Shown here in pieces: positions 11,114 through 21,734 of a stretch of DNA of 64,000 nucleotides; the first letter of the stretch is position 1, and every line of letters begins with the position of its first letter. This stretch comes from Ariolimax columbianus (taxonomy: Eukaryota > Mollusca > Gastropoda > Stylommatophora > Arionidae). The notes under the pieces were generated by a model. It searched no databases and was not told the DNA's origin. It worked only from the letters and a program-made list of their open reading frames with translations. The position numbers and the translations under genes are program-made. The stretch is from contig JAVGWX010000018.1 of assembly GCA_036924085.1 (NCBI GenBank), positions 22,612,964-22,676,963 on the forward strand. Direction: 5' to 3'.

Positions 11114-11494
11114 TTTTTCTTCTTCTTCTTCTTCTTCTTCTTTTTCTTTGTTCGGTTTCAATCTCCAACTAACAAACCCTGAAACAAACTTTGCAAGTAG
11201 CGGGATGTAGTCCAGAGAACGGAATGCGTTGTGTCGTGGTCTACAGCTTGACTGCGATATTTGCACCATTCGGTCCAACACATCCAACTTCAGCAAGCAT
11301 TTTTGAATACCGGGTTGCCTTCCCTCTTCGATCCCTTCTACTTAGCCAGTCTGCTCTGTTGCAGCCTGTTATCCAGGATCATCACGTGGAGGTGTAGAAG
11401 GGTCTTGGCAGCTGTGGTTAGCTGACCCTGACGCTAGCAGTCAGATATGATTAGCTGACCGCTGCAGTTTATGCGCTGCTCAGCGTCTTGATCC
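11114..11494 (-). mobile_element. Family A retroposon, copy 3
   Basis: Full-length minus-strand copy with a (TTC)n tract at its left end (the tail) and the family 5' end at the right. A short candidate target duplication 'cagagc' lies at 11108-11113 and 11495-11500. Confidence 0.85.
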
Positions 11495-11500
11495 CAGAGC

Positions 11501-12318
11501 ATAAGTTCACCATTACATTAGGTGTACCGTAATCAGTTTCTAGGTAATATTGAATCCATTGGTTTGCAGTATAGTTTCATTAGCAATGACATTTACGTGG
11601 TAATGTTGCTAACCCCCATGCACAACCTTTATCCAGTCGCTGATCTTGACCTGCCCGGAAGCAAACGATGGCCCTATTCGGTTTATCACAGGAGCCTCTC
11701 TAGCGTCTGTGGTAGTTCGTTGACGGACGATCAGTGACACAGAGTTGCTAAAAGGCGTATTATTTAAACACAAATGAATCATCGTAGCTGTTAGAAATTG
11801 TATAGAGAACTCGCTATAAATATAGGAGAAGACACAACCTGTCTGGTGTTTTACTGAGGGCGGGATTTTAAAGTATTTTCATGTCTAGTATTTTTTGGAA
11901 TGGGACTAAAATAACTGCATGAACGACATACATGCCGCGCGCCATCACGTGACTGCCAATCAATCAATCATTGCTTAGCGGCGTCCTTTGATGTGCGTAC
12001 ATGTTTTGATGGACAGGTCGCGGGTGGGAAGAGTAATCAGGCCCAGCCAAACATACTGATCAAGATCCCCACCTTGCGTTCTCATTCGTGGTCCTGAAAA
12101 CAGGATTTGTAACACGTCTGGACAACGAGGAGGGGATCAATACTGAAATATCCTTAGTGGTGAGCAGGTATAGGAGTTTCTCATTGCACTACAGCCAGGA
12201 TGACCCAGGTTCAGCTTCTCAAGTAGACATCGGGATGGAAGAAGAACCCATGTTACCTGCTAACACATAAACGTCGTCACGAGTTAACTCAGCACGAATA
12301 GCTTCAAACTACTACACC
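11501..12318. other. Unassigned spacer
   Basis: Holds an 'aatcaatcaatc' stretch (about 11957) and a single copy of the 'aaacatactgatcaag' motif (about 12046) that forms the 38-bp array near 31.4 kb. No coding evidence. Confidence 0.4.
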
Positions 12319-12347
12319 AACAGCAGCAGCAGCAGCAGCAGCAGCAA
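12319..12347. repeat. (CAG)n microsatellite
   Basis: Nine to ten uninterrupted trinucleotides just upstream of the mariner end. Confidence 0.95.
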
Positions 12348-12468
12348 CAATAGGAACATGCAAGGGGCGTTCAGAAAGTAATGCAACGCATCGCCTTTTT
12401 ACAGGAGCTGTTTATTGAACATGAAATTTCTACACAACATACATGAATTTGTCATGTAAACATCTGTA

Positions 12469-12711
12469 TTATTCATCATAACCCCCATCAACTTGTACAG
12501 CTTTATGCCAGCGCGAAACAAGTGCATGTATTCTTAGCCCGTACCAGATTTTGTCTTGACCATGCAACCATTTCTTAGTTGCATGAATCACTTCTTCGTC
12601 ATCTTCAAACTCGGTCCAATGGAGTGCATTTTTGAGTGGACCAAACAGATGAAAATCAGAGGGTGCCAAACCGTGACTATAGGGTGGATTGGGTAGTACA
12701 GCCCAAACCAA
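12469..12711 (-). pseudogene. Mariner transposase, C-terminal fragment
   Basis: An 80-codon open stretch starting at 'MVWAVLPNPPYSHGLAPSDF', with the Asp of the last DD34D position within 'APSDFHLFGPLK', and ending 'GGYDE' at a stop. In active mariners this part completes the RNase H-like catalytic core. It is out of frame with the upstream transposase because of the tandem repeats at 12737-12983. Confidence 0.85.
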
Positions 12712-12736
12712 TTTGGTGATTGCTTCCCATGTTGCC

Positions 12737-12983
12737 AGACTTGTGTGAGGGCGCGCATTGTCGTGAGAGAGAAGCAGATCTGCTGGATTCTTGTGTTGCT
12801 AGACTTGTGTGAGGGCGCGCATTGTCGTGAAAGAGAAGCAGGTCTGCTGGATTCTTGTGTTACCAGACTTGTGTGAGGGCGCGCATTGTCATGAAGAAGA
12901 AGCAGGTCTGCTGGATTGTTGTATTGCTAGACTTGTGTGAGGGCGCGCATTGTCGTGAAGAAGAAGCAGGTCTGCTGGATTCT
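12737..12983 (-). repeat. 64-bp tandem duplication of the mariner HDNARPH catalytic block
   Basis: Units start at 12737, 12801, 12865 and 12929. Each, read on the minus strand, encodes 'PADLLLSHDNARPHTSLA' or a close variant, so the second catalytic Asp motif is present four times. 64 is not a multiple of three, so each unit shifts the frame. Confidence 0.93.
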
Positions 12984-13399
12984 TCTACGGCCGAACTCTG
13001 CGAAAACGTCGATTGAGTTATTTCAATGTCTTAATGTAAGCTTGTGAATTGATTGTCTCTCCTCTTGAAATCACATCCACAAGAATCACACCTTTATTGT
13101 CACAAAAGACAGTGATCATGACCTTTGCAGGTGATGGGGGTTGTCTTTAATTTTTTTCATCTTGGTGATTGCGTGTGATGCCACTCCATGGACTGTATTT
13201 TTGTCTCAGGTTCAAAATGATGTGTTCATGTTTCGTCACCTGTAACGATATTGAAACGCTCCAACAATTCAGAAGAAATTGTTTTCCTTTGCAATCGGTG
13301 GTCATTTGCGAGACTTCGAGAAACCTATCTTTCGCAAACCTTAGAAAATCCTAGAGTTTTTAAAACTGCATTTGCACTACCAACGCTGATTGACAGCTG

Positions 13400-13663
13400 T
13401 CATGCAATTTGTTGACTAGTGATTTGCTTATCAGTAAGAAAAATGCCCTCAGCGCATTTCAAGATTTCTGCGTTTGTAGCTGTAACAGGACGTCCACTGC
13501 GCAGCCGATGAAGCAGCTCCGTATCTACACTTCCTGATTCTTTGATTCTATGAACACAGCGATTAGCTGTATTCCTGTCGACTACAAAACTTGCGTAAAC
13601 ATCACATAGACGCTTGTGAATGTTCACAACCGTTTCCATCTTTGCAACAAGAAATTCTATCAC
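13400..13663 (-). pseudogene. Mariner transposase, N-terminal DNA-binding fragment
   Basis: 87 codons with 'VVNIHKRLCDVYASFVVDRN', 'RLRSGRPVTATN' and 'DKQITSQQIA', matching the layout of the paired helix-turn-helix region of mariner transposases, which binds the inverted repeats. It starts near the right inverted repeat, as expected. The frame is lost before the catalytic core. Confidence 0.85.
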
Positions 13664-14059
13664 AATTCGCTACTTATAACGCAAGTTGCAAACATGCTTC
13701 ATTTCAACTGCTTAGTGCAGTTGCCTTATTTGGTTATTACGGTGCAATTTGGTTCACACAATTGACATACGCCAAATTTAAAGTGTGCACAAATTAATAA
13801 TTCTATTTTTCATTATTAGTTCATAAAACGATGTGGTGCATTACTTTCTGAACGACTCTCGTATTCCTCCTGATCCACTTTGAAAGCTAGTTATTAAACA
13901 GTAATATTGCAGGGAGCTGTAAGAGGCGAAAGGAAGCGAGGTGGGTAAAGAAAGCCATGGGTTGAAAACATCAAAGAGTAGACACGAAATGGTTTTTCCA
14001 AACTCATTCGCGAGGTTCAGGATAGAGTATGTTGATGTTTCTACAACATTAGCTGTAGC

Positions 14060-15300
14060 TACACCAACAACATGGTTAGCAACAACAATAGCAGCAACAT
14101 CAATAATAACAACAATAACAACAAAAGCAACAGTAGTAACAACAGCGACAAAAACAGCAGTAGGAACAACAATAACAGAAACAATAATAGTAGCAACACC
14201 ATAAGCAACAACAACAGCAACAACAACATCAACAGCAGTTACAACAACAGGATTAGCAAGAAGAACAGCAGCAATAACAACAGCAAGAACCACAACATCA
14301 GCAATCGCAGCAGTACCAATAACAGCATCAACAGCAACAGCAACAAAAACAGCAGCAGCAACAACAATAACAGAAACAATAATAGTAGCAGTAACAACAA
14401 TAACAGCATCAGCAACACCATAAGCAACAACAACAACAACAATAACAGCATCAACAGCAACAGCAACAAAAACAGCGGCAGCAACAACAATAACAGAAAC
14501 AATAATAGTAGCAGTAACAACAATAACAGCATCAGCAACACCATAAGCAACAACAACAATAACAGCATCAACAGCAACAAAAACAGCAGCAGCAACCACA
14601 ATAACAGAAACAATAATAGTAGCAGTAACAACAATAACAGCATCAGCAACACCATAAGCAACAACAACAACAACAATAACAGCATCAACAGCAACAGCAA
14701 CAAAAACAGCGGCAGCAACAACAATAACAGAAACAATAATAGTAGCAGTAACAACAATAACAGCATCAGCAACACCATAAGCAACAACAACAACAACAAT
14801 AACAGCATCAACAGCAACAGCAACAAAAACAGCGGCAGCAACAACAATAACAGAAACAATAATAGTAGCAGTAACAACAATAACAGCATCAGCAACACCA
14901 TAAGCAACAACAACAATAACAGCATCAACAGCAACAAAAACAGCAGCAGCAACAACAATAACAGAAACAATAATAGTAGCAGTAACAACAATAACAGCAT
15001 CAGCAACACCATGAGCAACAACAACAACAATAATAACAGCATCAACAGCAACAGCAACAAAAACAGCGGCAGCAACAACAATAACAGAAACAATAATAGT
15101 AGCAGTAACAACAATAACAGCATCAGCAACACCATAAGCAACAACAACAACAACAATAACAGCATCAACAGCAACAGCAACAGCAACAAAAACAGCGGCA
15201 GCAACAACAATAACAGCATCAGCAACACCATAAGCAACAACAACAACAACAATAACAACAGCAGGAGTAATTGCAGCAACAGGAAAAACAACAACGGAAG
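14060..15300. repeat. Trinucleotide (AAC/AGC) array with 357-bp higher-order repeat
   Basis: Degenerate AAC, AGC, AAT trinucleotides form longer units, each starting near 'aacagcrgcagcaacaacaa' at 14348, 14471, 14582, 14705, 14828, 14939, 15062 and 15191. Spacings are 123, 111, 123, 123, 111, 123 and 129 bp, i.e. a 123+111+123 block (357 bp) present twice. All lengths are multiples of three, so long Asn/Ser-rich (plus) and Leu-rich (minus) ORFs arise passively. I do not call these genes. Confidence 0.92.
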
Positions 15301-15303
15301 CAG

Positions 15304-15566
15304 TTTTTTTTAATTGGTTTTATTTTCCGTTTACCTTCTTTCTGTATTTCCCCCAAGGTGGCGTGCGTTGCACTACGTGTTTTTTTTGTGCCTGTCGGCC
15401 CATTGCATCCGACTTCGGCATGCATTTTTTGTAAGGGTCTAATTCCTCCTGCACTTTCTAAGGGTTTGCTTCCCAGGGGTAACGGCGGGTGCTGTGATGG
15501 GGAACGAACCCAACACATTCGGGTTGTGAGCCGTGTCACTTAACCATTAGCCCACGCCGTCCCCTC
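15304..15566 (-). mobile_element. tRNA-derived SINE inserted in the trinucleotide array
   Basis: The minus strand starts with a tRNA-like head 'gcgtgggctaatggttaagt' (box A) and 'gggttcgttcccc' (box B). Its body is about 180 bp and its 3' end is A-rich (about 15306-15312). The body contains 'atgcatgccgaagtcggatg' and 'ggccgacagg', closely matching the core of family A ('gcttgctgaagtcggatg', 'ggaccgaaagg'). The trinucleotide array continues on both sides, so insertion came after array formation. No target duplication is evident because the flanks are repetitive. Confidence 0.8.
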
Positions 15567-15733
15567 AACATCAGCAGCAACACCAGCAATACTATCATGA
15601 GCAACAATACCAACATCATCATCGACAACAACAGCCGCAACAACAACAGCAACATCAGCAGCAACACCAGCAATACCATCATCAGCAACAATACCAACAT
15701 CATCATCGACAACAACAGCAGCAACAACAACAA
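15567..15733. repeat. Trinucleotide array, right part
   Basis: AAC/AGC/ATC trinucleotides with an internal duplication of roughly 90 bp. It is the continuation of the array at 14060-15300 beyond the SINE. Confidence 0.85.
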
Positions 15734-16164
15734 AATGATCAGGTCACTGATTTTGTCTTCCATGTTGTGCCTTTTACTGACGAACCCGTCCAGAGAATCA
15801 AGATTTTCCAATGGAAGTGTCTGGAAATTTAAGACAATTTTAAGAAAAATGTCTTTAAGCTTCGTATTTCGGTATTATCTTTTAAATGACCTCTCCGGAA
15901 AGGGTGGGAGGATGCAGCAGTGCATGTGCTGACACCAGCCAGACAATCATAGCTGGCTGTTTGCATCAGGGTCAGCAAACTGTATCCGACTAATATTTTA
16001 CTCCATCTCCACATGGCGGCCCTGGAAACAATTTGCACTACTCGCTAGTGTAGTCTGGCCAATGGATATGGATCGCAGTAGAAGAGAAGTCCGGAACTAC
16101 AAAAATACAACTGAAATCAAATGTCCCGGGCTGAACGGTGCGGATATCGTAGCGTCTCCCCTCC
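15734..16164. other. Unassigned spacer
   Basis: No repeat or coding feature recognised. Confidence 0.4.
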
Positions 16165-16632
16165 CTAAAACACTTTTCCAACACTAAAACACTTTTCCAA
16201 CACTAAAACACTTTTCCAACACTAAAACACTATTTCAACACTAAAACACTTTTCCAACACTAAAACACTTTTCCAACACTAAAACACTTTTCCAACACTA
16301 AAACACTTTTCCAACACTAAAACACTTTTCCAACACTAAAACACTTTTCCAACACTAAAACACTTTTCCAACACTAAAACACTTTTCCAACACTAAAACA
16401 CTTTTCCAACACTAAAACACTTTTCCAACACTAAAACACTATTTCAACACAACCACAGAGAATACTATCATTTTTTCTCATAATAAAACGCTGTTTCCGT
16501 ACACTAAAGCAACTCTTTGTACACATTAAAATACTGTTTTCATACACTAAAACACTGTTTTCACACATTAAAACGCTGTTTTCCTATAGTAAAACACTTT
16601 CTTGTCACACACTAAAACTCTATTTTGCAGAC
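16165..16632. repeat. 19-bp minisatellite, left arm
   Basis: A clean array of 'ctaaaacacttttccaaca' (19 bp) to about 16445, then degenerate related units (16446-16632). A related, more diverged array resumes at 17793-18160 beyond the jockey relic. Confidence 0.93.
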
Positions 16633-16639
16633 ATCTTCC

Positions 16640-17785
16640 TTCTTCCTCGTTCGTCCTTAGACCTCAACATCGATGACTCTAACGAAGGCAGCAGTCGACT
16701 CAAGACTCTGTACACTTTCGTACAGCTTCTCATGGAAGGACACTGGCTGTTGCCAAATGCTACTTCTTTTGTCGGTATACAGTGGACAGCACTGCAAAAT
16801 ATGTTCTGTCTTTATGGGGGCTGTGCCGCAGACACAAAGGTCCATCATGCCAATCTTGAACTTGTTGTACAGATGACATCTTAGTATGGTGTGACCTGTT
16901 CGTAGCCGGAGAATGATCACCTGGTCTCGCCTGGAGAGTTGATGGTAGGCATCGTTTTCTATGTGGCTAAGGTGGACTTTTTTCAATTTAGCACTGTACG
17001 TTGCCCTGATGAATGTTTTAGTTTTATTGTATGTGATTTCTGTTTCTGCTGCAGCATTCCTCCCTCTCTAGCGAGTCTGTCCGCCTCCTCGTTGCCTGGA
17101 ATGTCGCAGTGGGGTGGTATCCACTGGACTATGCTTTTTTTGAAGCACTGGGACAGGCGTTCGAGCTAGTCTGCCAGAGCATCGAGTTCATTTTTGTTCT
17201 GGTTCTTGGGCTGGTTCATTAACACTGCGAGGGCGTCTGTGACAATGGCCACTTGCTTTTCTGCCTGCTCCTTATGGTCTTTAAGGGTTTCAGCTGCTTC
17301 GGCACTGAAATTGCTGCAGCGTCTCCCAGTGGAAAATGCTGCTGAGTATACTTTGCTTTTTAGTTTTATAGTGATGCATCCTCCACCGTTTTCAATGGCA
17401 TTTTTGACTGAGCCATCCGTGTAGGCGTGCGTTCAGGCTGTTGGTGGCCATTTTTGGTTGATGGAATTTGTAACTATGTGTTTTTTTCTGTTTGTGACTT
17501 TTTGTCTTCGATTTTGGGGATACTGTATATAAGATCAGAGAAGGGTTTCCTGTCTAGAGGCAACAGATGTCGCATGCTGGTATTGGTTTTATTTTTTTCA
17601 TTAAAAGTGCAGCATTATTTTTTCATACTTTTCTTTCTCCTGGACTAAAACTTTTCCTATTTAGTCTGCCACGTCCCAGTCCATTTAGTATGTGGTTCAT
17701 CTGGTGGTCTATGATTCTTTTGAATTTTTCCATTTGCTGTTGGATTCTACAGTCTCGGCGTTCTTCCATTGGCTTTTGAGACATC
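16640..17785 (-). pseudogene. Jockey-type relic (RNase H plus C-terminus) inside a minisatellite
   Basis: On the minus strand: RNase H region with 'TDGSVKNAIENGG', 'SAEAAETL', 'VTDALAVL' and 'GNEEADRLAREGG', then a C-terminal domain (16657-16986) with 'DAYHQLSRRDQVIILRLRTG' and the knuckle 'CVCGT..(7)..HILQCC'. The layout is that of the element at 47153-49325, but the sequence is clearly diverged and carries stops. After the stop the 3' end reads 'ggacgaacgaggaagaagg', similar to the tail of family A. Minisatellite on both sides implies insertion into the array. Confidence 0.85.
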
Positions 17786-17792
17786 TACAACG

Positions 17793-18160
17793 CATTTTCT
17801 TCACTAAAACATATTTTCCACAAACTAAAACACTCTTTAATACACTAAAACACCTGTTTCACCCACTGAAACATATTTTCCACAAACTAAAACACTCTTT
17901 TCATACACTAAAACACCTGTTTCACTCACAGAAACACATTTTACACAACCTAAAACACCCTTTTCATACACTAAAACACATGTTTCACACACAAACACTT
18001 TTTCCACACTTCGACATATCTCTTCATTTACATTAAAACGCACCATTCTTCATAAAAAAACACTTCTACCACACACCAAAATACCTTCGGCAACACGAAA
18101 ACACCCCATGTCGCTCGCAAAAACACCTATTATCATACACTGAAACACATTAAACCACAT
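17793..18160. repeat. Minisatellite, right arm (about 20-bp units)
   Basis: Degenerate 'cactaaaacac' units with variable spacers, the continuation of 16165-16632 on the other side of the jockey relic. Confidence 0.85.
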
Positions 18161-18295
18161 GGCTAAACCACATTTTACAACATAATCAAAATCTTCTCCC
18201 AAAACAAGAATGCCATTGAACATCTATCACCGACAATACTCCGAAAATCCCGTCCCCTTACATTAACATCAAGCCCACACTCACCTACTTGGGTT

Positions 18296-18602
18296 GGCTT
18301 GGTTTCTTTCGTTCTCAATCTCCCGCTACCAAACCCTGAAAAGGGTTTAAGTAGCAGAATGTAGTTCACAGAACGGAATGCGTTGTGTTGTAGTTTACAG
18401 CTTGACTGCGATATTTGCACCTTTTGGTCTGACACATCCGACTTCAGCAATAATATTTTTAGTACCCGATTAGCCTTACCTCTTCGACCCCTTCTCCTCA
18501 GCCAGTATGCTCCGCTGTAGCCTGTTATCCAGTATCACTGCATGGAGGTGTAGAAGGGTCTTGGCAGTTGTGGTTCACAGGCCCTGACGCTAGCAGTCAG
18601 CC
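18296..18602 (-). mobile_element. Family A retroposon, copy 4 (truncated)
   Basis: The body is as in the other copies, but the first ~60 bp of the 5' end are missing (ends at 'ctagcagtcag' on the + strand), and the tail is reduced to 'tttctttcgttc'. No target duplication seen. Confidence 0.85.
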
Positions 18603-19132
18603 TTTAAACGTGGTGAACCCATTATTGTGTGAAATTGATATAATCAATATATTTACACATAAACTCTAATCAAAACGATAAATAGAGAGAAATAACTCAA
18701 TTGAAAATTCATATTTGTAGTATCAAGTTGCAGACAACATAAATGCGTCTTAATTTTGTTTCTGTTAAAAGTCTGCTTGGTGTGTCTATTATCGTGTTCA
18801 GCAGATTTCTCTGCGATTCGACAGTTCAGATCACTTTGCCTCCACTTCAAATGTGAAGCGATGTGGGATGCCCCTGTTATAAGTATGTAGCATCCTCATT
18901 CGTAATCTCACGCCGCTATAGTATCACTCGGACGTCATTTATCCATCTGCCACGCGGCCTGTATCGAGCCTTGATGCTAGAACCTGTTGCGCAGTAAGTG
19001 CGCAGCGGAAGTTGATATGGTGCATCGTGATCAGAGATTGAACCATCGCAATTTCTGCCCATAAATGTGGTCAACACAAGGGTTGTTTCCCCTATATTTC
19101 TAATTTCCTCAAGCAAAGGGTTGTCCTAACTA
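18603..19132. other. Unassigned spacer
   Basis: Nothing recognised. Confidence 0.4.
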
Positions 19133-19441
19133 CGAAGCGTGTTCAAATGAAACCGGACCAAACTGCACCAAGTGATGCGCACGATGACGTAACTTCTGGT
19201 GTAAAAAGCACATACCAGCCGTCAAGTTTACAAAATTGCATTATCCTCCGACTCATAGTTTCTTCAGCAGACCGTTAAAAACATGGCGAGTGTGATCCGG
19301 AATCCGACCAGAGTTGATCAGCGAGCGGTGATTCGGTTTCTAACAGCTGAAGGATGTCGACCAGTTGGCATTCGTAGCAGGATGCAGACAGTGTATGGGG
19401 AGAAATGGGTGTCGAAGACAACAGTGACGAACTGGCATCTG
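19133..19441 (+). pseudogene. Mariner 5' end with N-terminal transposase fragment
   Basis: Begins after TA (19131-19132) with a mariner-type inverted repeat 'gcgtgttcaaatgaaaccgg'. An ORF from 19283 encodes 'VDQRAVIRFLTAEGCRPVGI', 'MQTVYGEKWVSKTTVTNW', the helix-turn-helix start of a mariner transposase. It breaks off after about 52 codons and joins a fragment of another element, so only the 5' end remains. Confidence 0.75.
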
Positions 19442-19512
19442 GTTGTGCTAAACGTCTCCTCTTTTTCGCCAGTCTGTCTGCCTCCTCATTGCAACAGATA
19501 GGGCTCGTCTGA
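19442..19512 (-). pseudogene. RNase H scrap (NEEADRLAK)
   Basis: The minus strand encodes 'CNEEADRLAKKRRRLAQP', matching the GNEEADRLAKEGARL motif in the RNase H of the jockey element at 47153-49325. It abuts the mariner fragment directly. Confidence 0.6.
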
Positions 19513-19689
19513 ATTTGAACTTCTGGTGTAGTTGAGAGAGCACTGATCATAGATCATTTTGGTATGTATTTCTCTGTATCTAGCGGTGTAACTACGGACA
19601 GGACATCTGTAAAAAAAAAAAAAAAAAGCCTACCTGGCTTTAATTGCCTTCGCCCGTCAACAAAACTCCTGCTGCAGCTTTCAATGCCT

Positions 19690-19885
19690 GCCGAAGACGG
19701 ATGTGTGGGACCGAAAGGTACAAATATCACAGTGAAACTGTAAACTAGCAACACAACGCTTTCCGTTTTCCGGACTACATCCTGCTACTTTACTAAGGTG
19801 ATACCTGTGTTCATAGCGGGAGATTGAGAACGAACGCAGAAGAAAAAGAAGAAGAAGAAGAAGAAGAAGAAGAAGAAGAAGAAGA
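19690..19885 (+). mobile_element. Family A retroposon, copy 5 (5'-truncated)
   Basis: A 196-bp copy holding only the 3' half ('gaccgaaaggtacaaatatc' to the (GAA)n tail). It is bounded by a perfect 14-bp target duplication 'agctttcaatgcct' (19676-19689 and 19886-19899). 5' truncation with a target duplication is the signature of LINE-type target-primed reverse transcription. Confidence 0.93.
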
Positions 19886-19899
19886 AGCTTTCAATGCCT

Positions 19900-20192
19900 C
19901 AACCTCTGATTCTCAACTCTGATACGACGTTTTTGTTAAGAATGCAGTTTCACGAGTAGCAATATTATGGACGTGCCTAATTGTTATCCCTTTGTTATAA
20001 CATTGTTATAACATTGTTATCACCACTGAATTTACCATTTTTATTACTTTGAATTGTATTCATTGTTCTCAGCGACGTTGCACTCCTGACCGACCACACT
20101 TCCTCCTTCAGGAGTGGAGTGGATGTTGGCGGCTTAGGATGTCGGCTTCTGTGATAACAAAACACGGGTACGAACATAGATAGGGCGACTGC
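19900..20192. other. Unassigned spacer
   Basis: No feature beyond a short 'aacattgttat' duplication near 20000. Confidence 0.4.
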
Positions 20193-20645
20193 ATGGCGAA
20201 GCGACCGATAGCCCGGTTCACATCACATCGCGAAGCGGCCGATACCACGGCTCACATCACATCGCGAAGCGGCCGATATCACGGCTTACATCAAATCGCG
20301 AAGCGGCCGATACCACGGTTCACATCACATCGCGAAGCGGCTGATAGCACGGTTCACTTCACATGGCGAGTCCGCCGATACCACGGCTCACATTGCGAAG
20401 CGGCCGATATCAAGGCGCACATCGCACGATGAAGCGGCCGATATCAAGGCCCACATCGCGTTGTGAAGCGGTCAACAGCACGGTCTGCATCATATGGTGA
20501 AGCAGTCGATATCACGGTCCACAACATAGGGCGAAAGGCCGATATCACGGCTCACACCACGCGCCCAAGATGTCGATATCACTGTTTACATCACATGACG
20601 AAGCGGCCGATATCGCGGCCCACATCACATGGCGAAGTTAATTGT
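20193..20645. repeat. GC-rich 34-bp minisatellite, about 13 copies
   Basis: Units 'cgaagcggccgatatcacgg' plus 'cycacatcacatcg', with 34-bp spacing at 20231, 20265, 20299 and 20333; later units are shorter. CpG-rich in an otherwise AT-rich window. Confidence 0.92.
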
Positions 20646-20683
20646 AAACAATTCTGATCTGTCATGAACATGTTTAATATGAT

Positions 20684-20686
20684 ATA

Positions 20687-20763
<77 letters not shown>

Positions 20764-20820
20764 CGATAAAGAAAGAGAGAGAAAGAGAGAGAGAGCGACT
20801 GAGAGATAGAGAAAGAGATG
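20684..20820. repeat. (TA)n then (GA)n microsatellite
   Basis: TA run to about 20738, followed by GA-rich sequence to about 20820. Confidence 0.95.
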
Positions 20821-21029
20821 AGAAGAGAAGACTATAGAGATTACACAATTGTAGAAACGGAAATTATGTCTGAATTATTGACGAATGGCAACTACTGCTT
20901 GTTAATGGGTCTTACCATAACAGCAAATAACATGGTTTCAGCTAGTCCAGTATCCTCTGCTTCCCGCTTGGTCTTGGCCTGCCCTGCTATTGATAAACTG
21001 TCAGAAATCATAATAACGTATACTAATAT

Positions 21030-21720
21030 CCTTTCCAAAAAGATCCATCTTTACTATTATCAGTTTCAAGCAGATCCATCTTAACTAACATCCCTTTCAA
21101 GGAGATCCATCTTAACTAATATCCCTTTCAAGCAGATCCATCTTAACTAATATCCCTTTTAAGCAGATCCATCTTAACTAATATCCCTTTCAAGCAGATC
21201 CATCTAAACTAATATCTCTTTCAAGCAGATCTATCTTAACTAATATCCCTTTCAAGCAGATCCATCTTAACTAATATCCCTTTCAAGCAGATCCATCTTA
21301 ACTAATATCTCTTTCAAGTAGATCCAACTTAACTAATATCTCTTTCAAGCAGATCTATCTTAACTAATATATCTTTCAAGCAGATCCATCTTAACTAATA
21401 TCCATTTCAAGCAGATCCATCTTAACTAATATCCCTTTCAATCAGATCCATCTTAACTAATATCTCTTTCAAGCAGATCTATCTTAACTAATATCCCTTT
21501 CAAGCAGATCCATCTTTACTAATATAAGTTTCAAGCAGATCCATCTTTACTAATATAAGTTTCAAGCAGATCCATCTTTACTAATATAAGTTTCAAGCAG
21601 ATCCAGCTTTACTAATATCAGTTTTAATCAGATACATCTTCAATAATATCATTTTTGAGGCAGATCCATCTTTGCTAGTATTAGGTTGGATCAGATCCAT
21701 TTTTACTAATATAATTGTAT
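21030..21720. repeat. 31-bp satellite A, first block
   Basis: About 22 units of 'ttaactaatatccctttcaa' plus 'gcagatccatc' (31-bp spacing, for example 21081 and 21112). Units become more diverged to the right ('aataagtttcaag'). Confidence 0.93.
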
Positions 21721-21734
21721 ATGCTTGCCCTGTA

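Larger units (their letters stand above)
12361..13861 (-). mobile_element. Mariner-like DNA transposon, almost complete
   Basis: Terminal inverted repeats of about 33 bp: left from 12361 ('gcgttcagaaagtaatgca..') and right ending 13861, in reverse complement 'tcgttcagaaagtaatgca'. The right side is followed by TA (13862-13863); the left has TG where TA is expected. The transposase is on the minus strand: an N-terminal helix-turn-helix part at 13400-13663 ('IHKRLCDVYASFVVDRNTAN', 'RLRSGRPVTATN'), the HDNARPH catalytic block near 12740-12990, and a C-terminal part at 12469-12711 ('NPPYSHGLAPSDFHLFGPLK', third catalytic Asp). Length 1501 bp, slightly more than typical mariners; the excess is the 64-bp tandem duplication, which together with other frameshifts inactivates it. 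Confidence 0.92.

Noticed and set aside
14072..15313. 413-codon Asn/Ser-rich ORF and 351-codon Leu-rich antisense ORF
   Set aside because: Product of a trinucleotide array whose units are all multiples of three; no start context or domain; both strands are open for the same reason.
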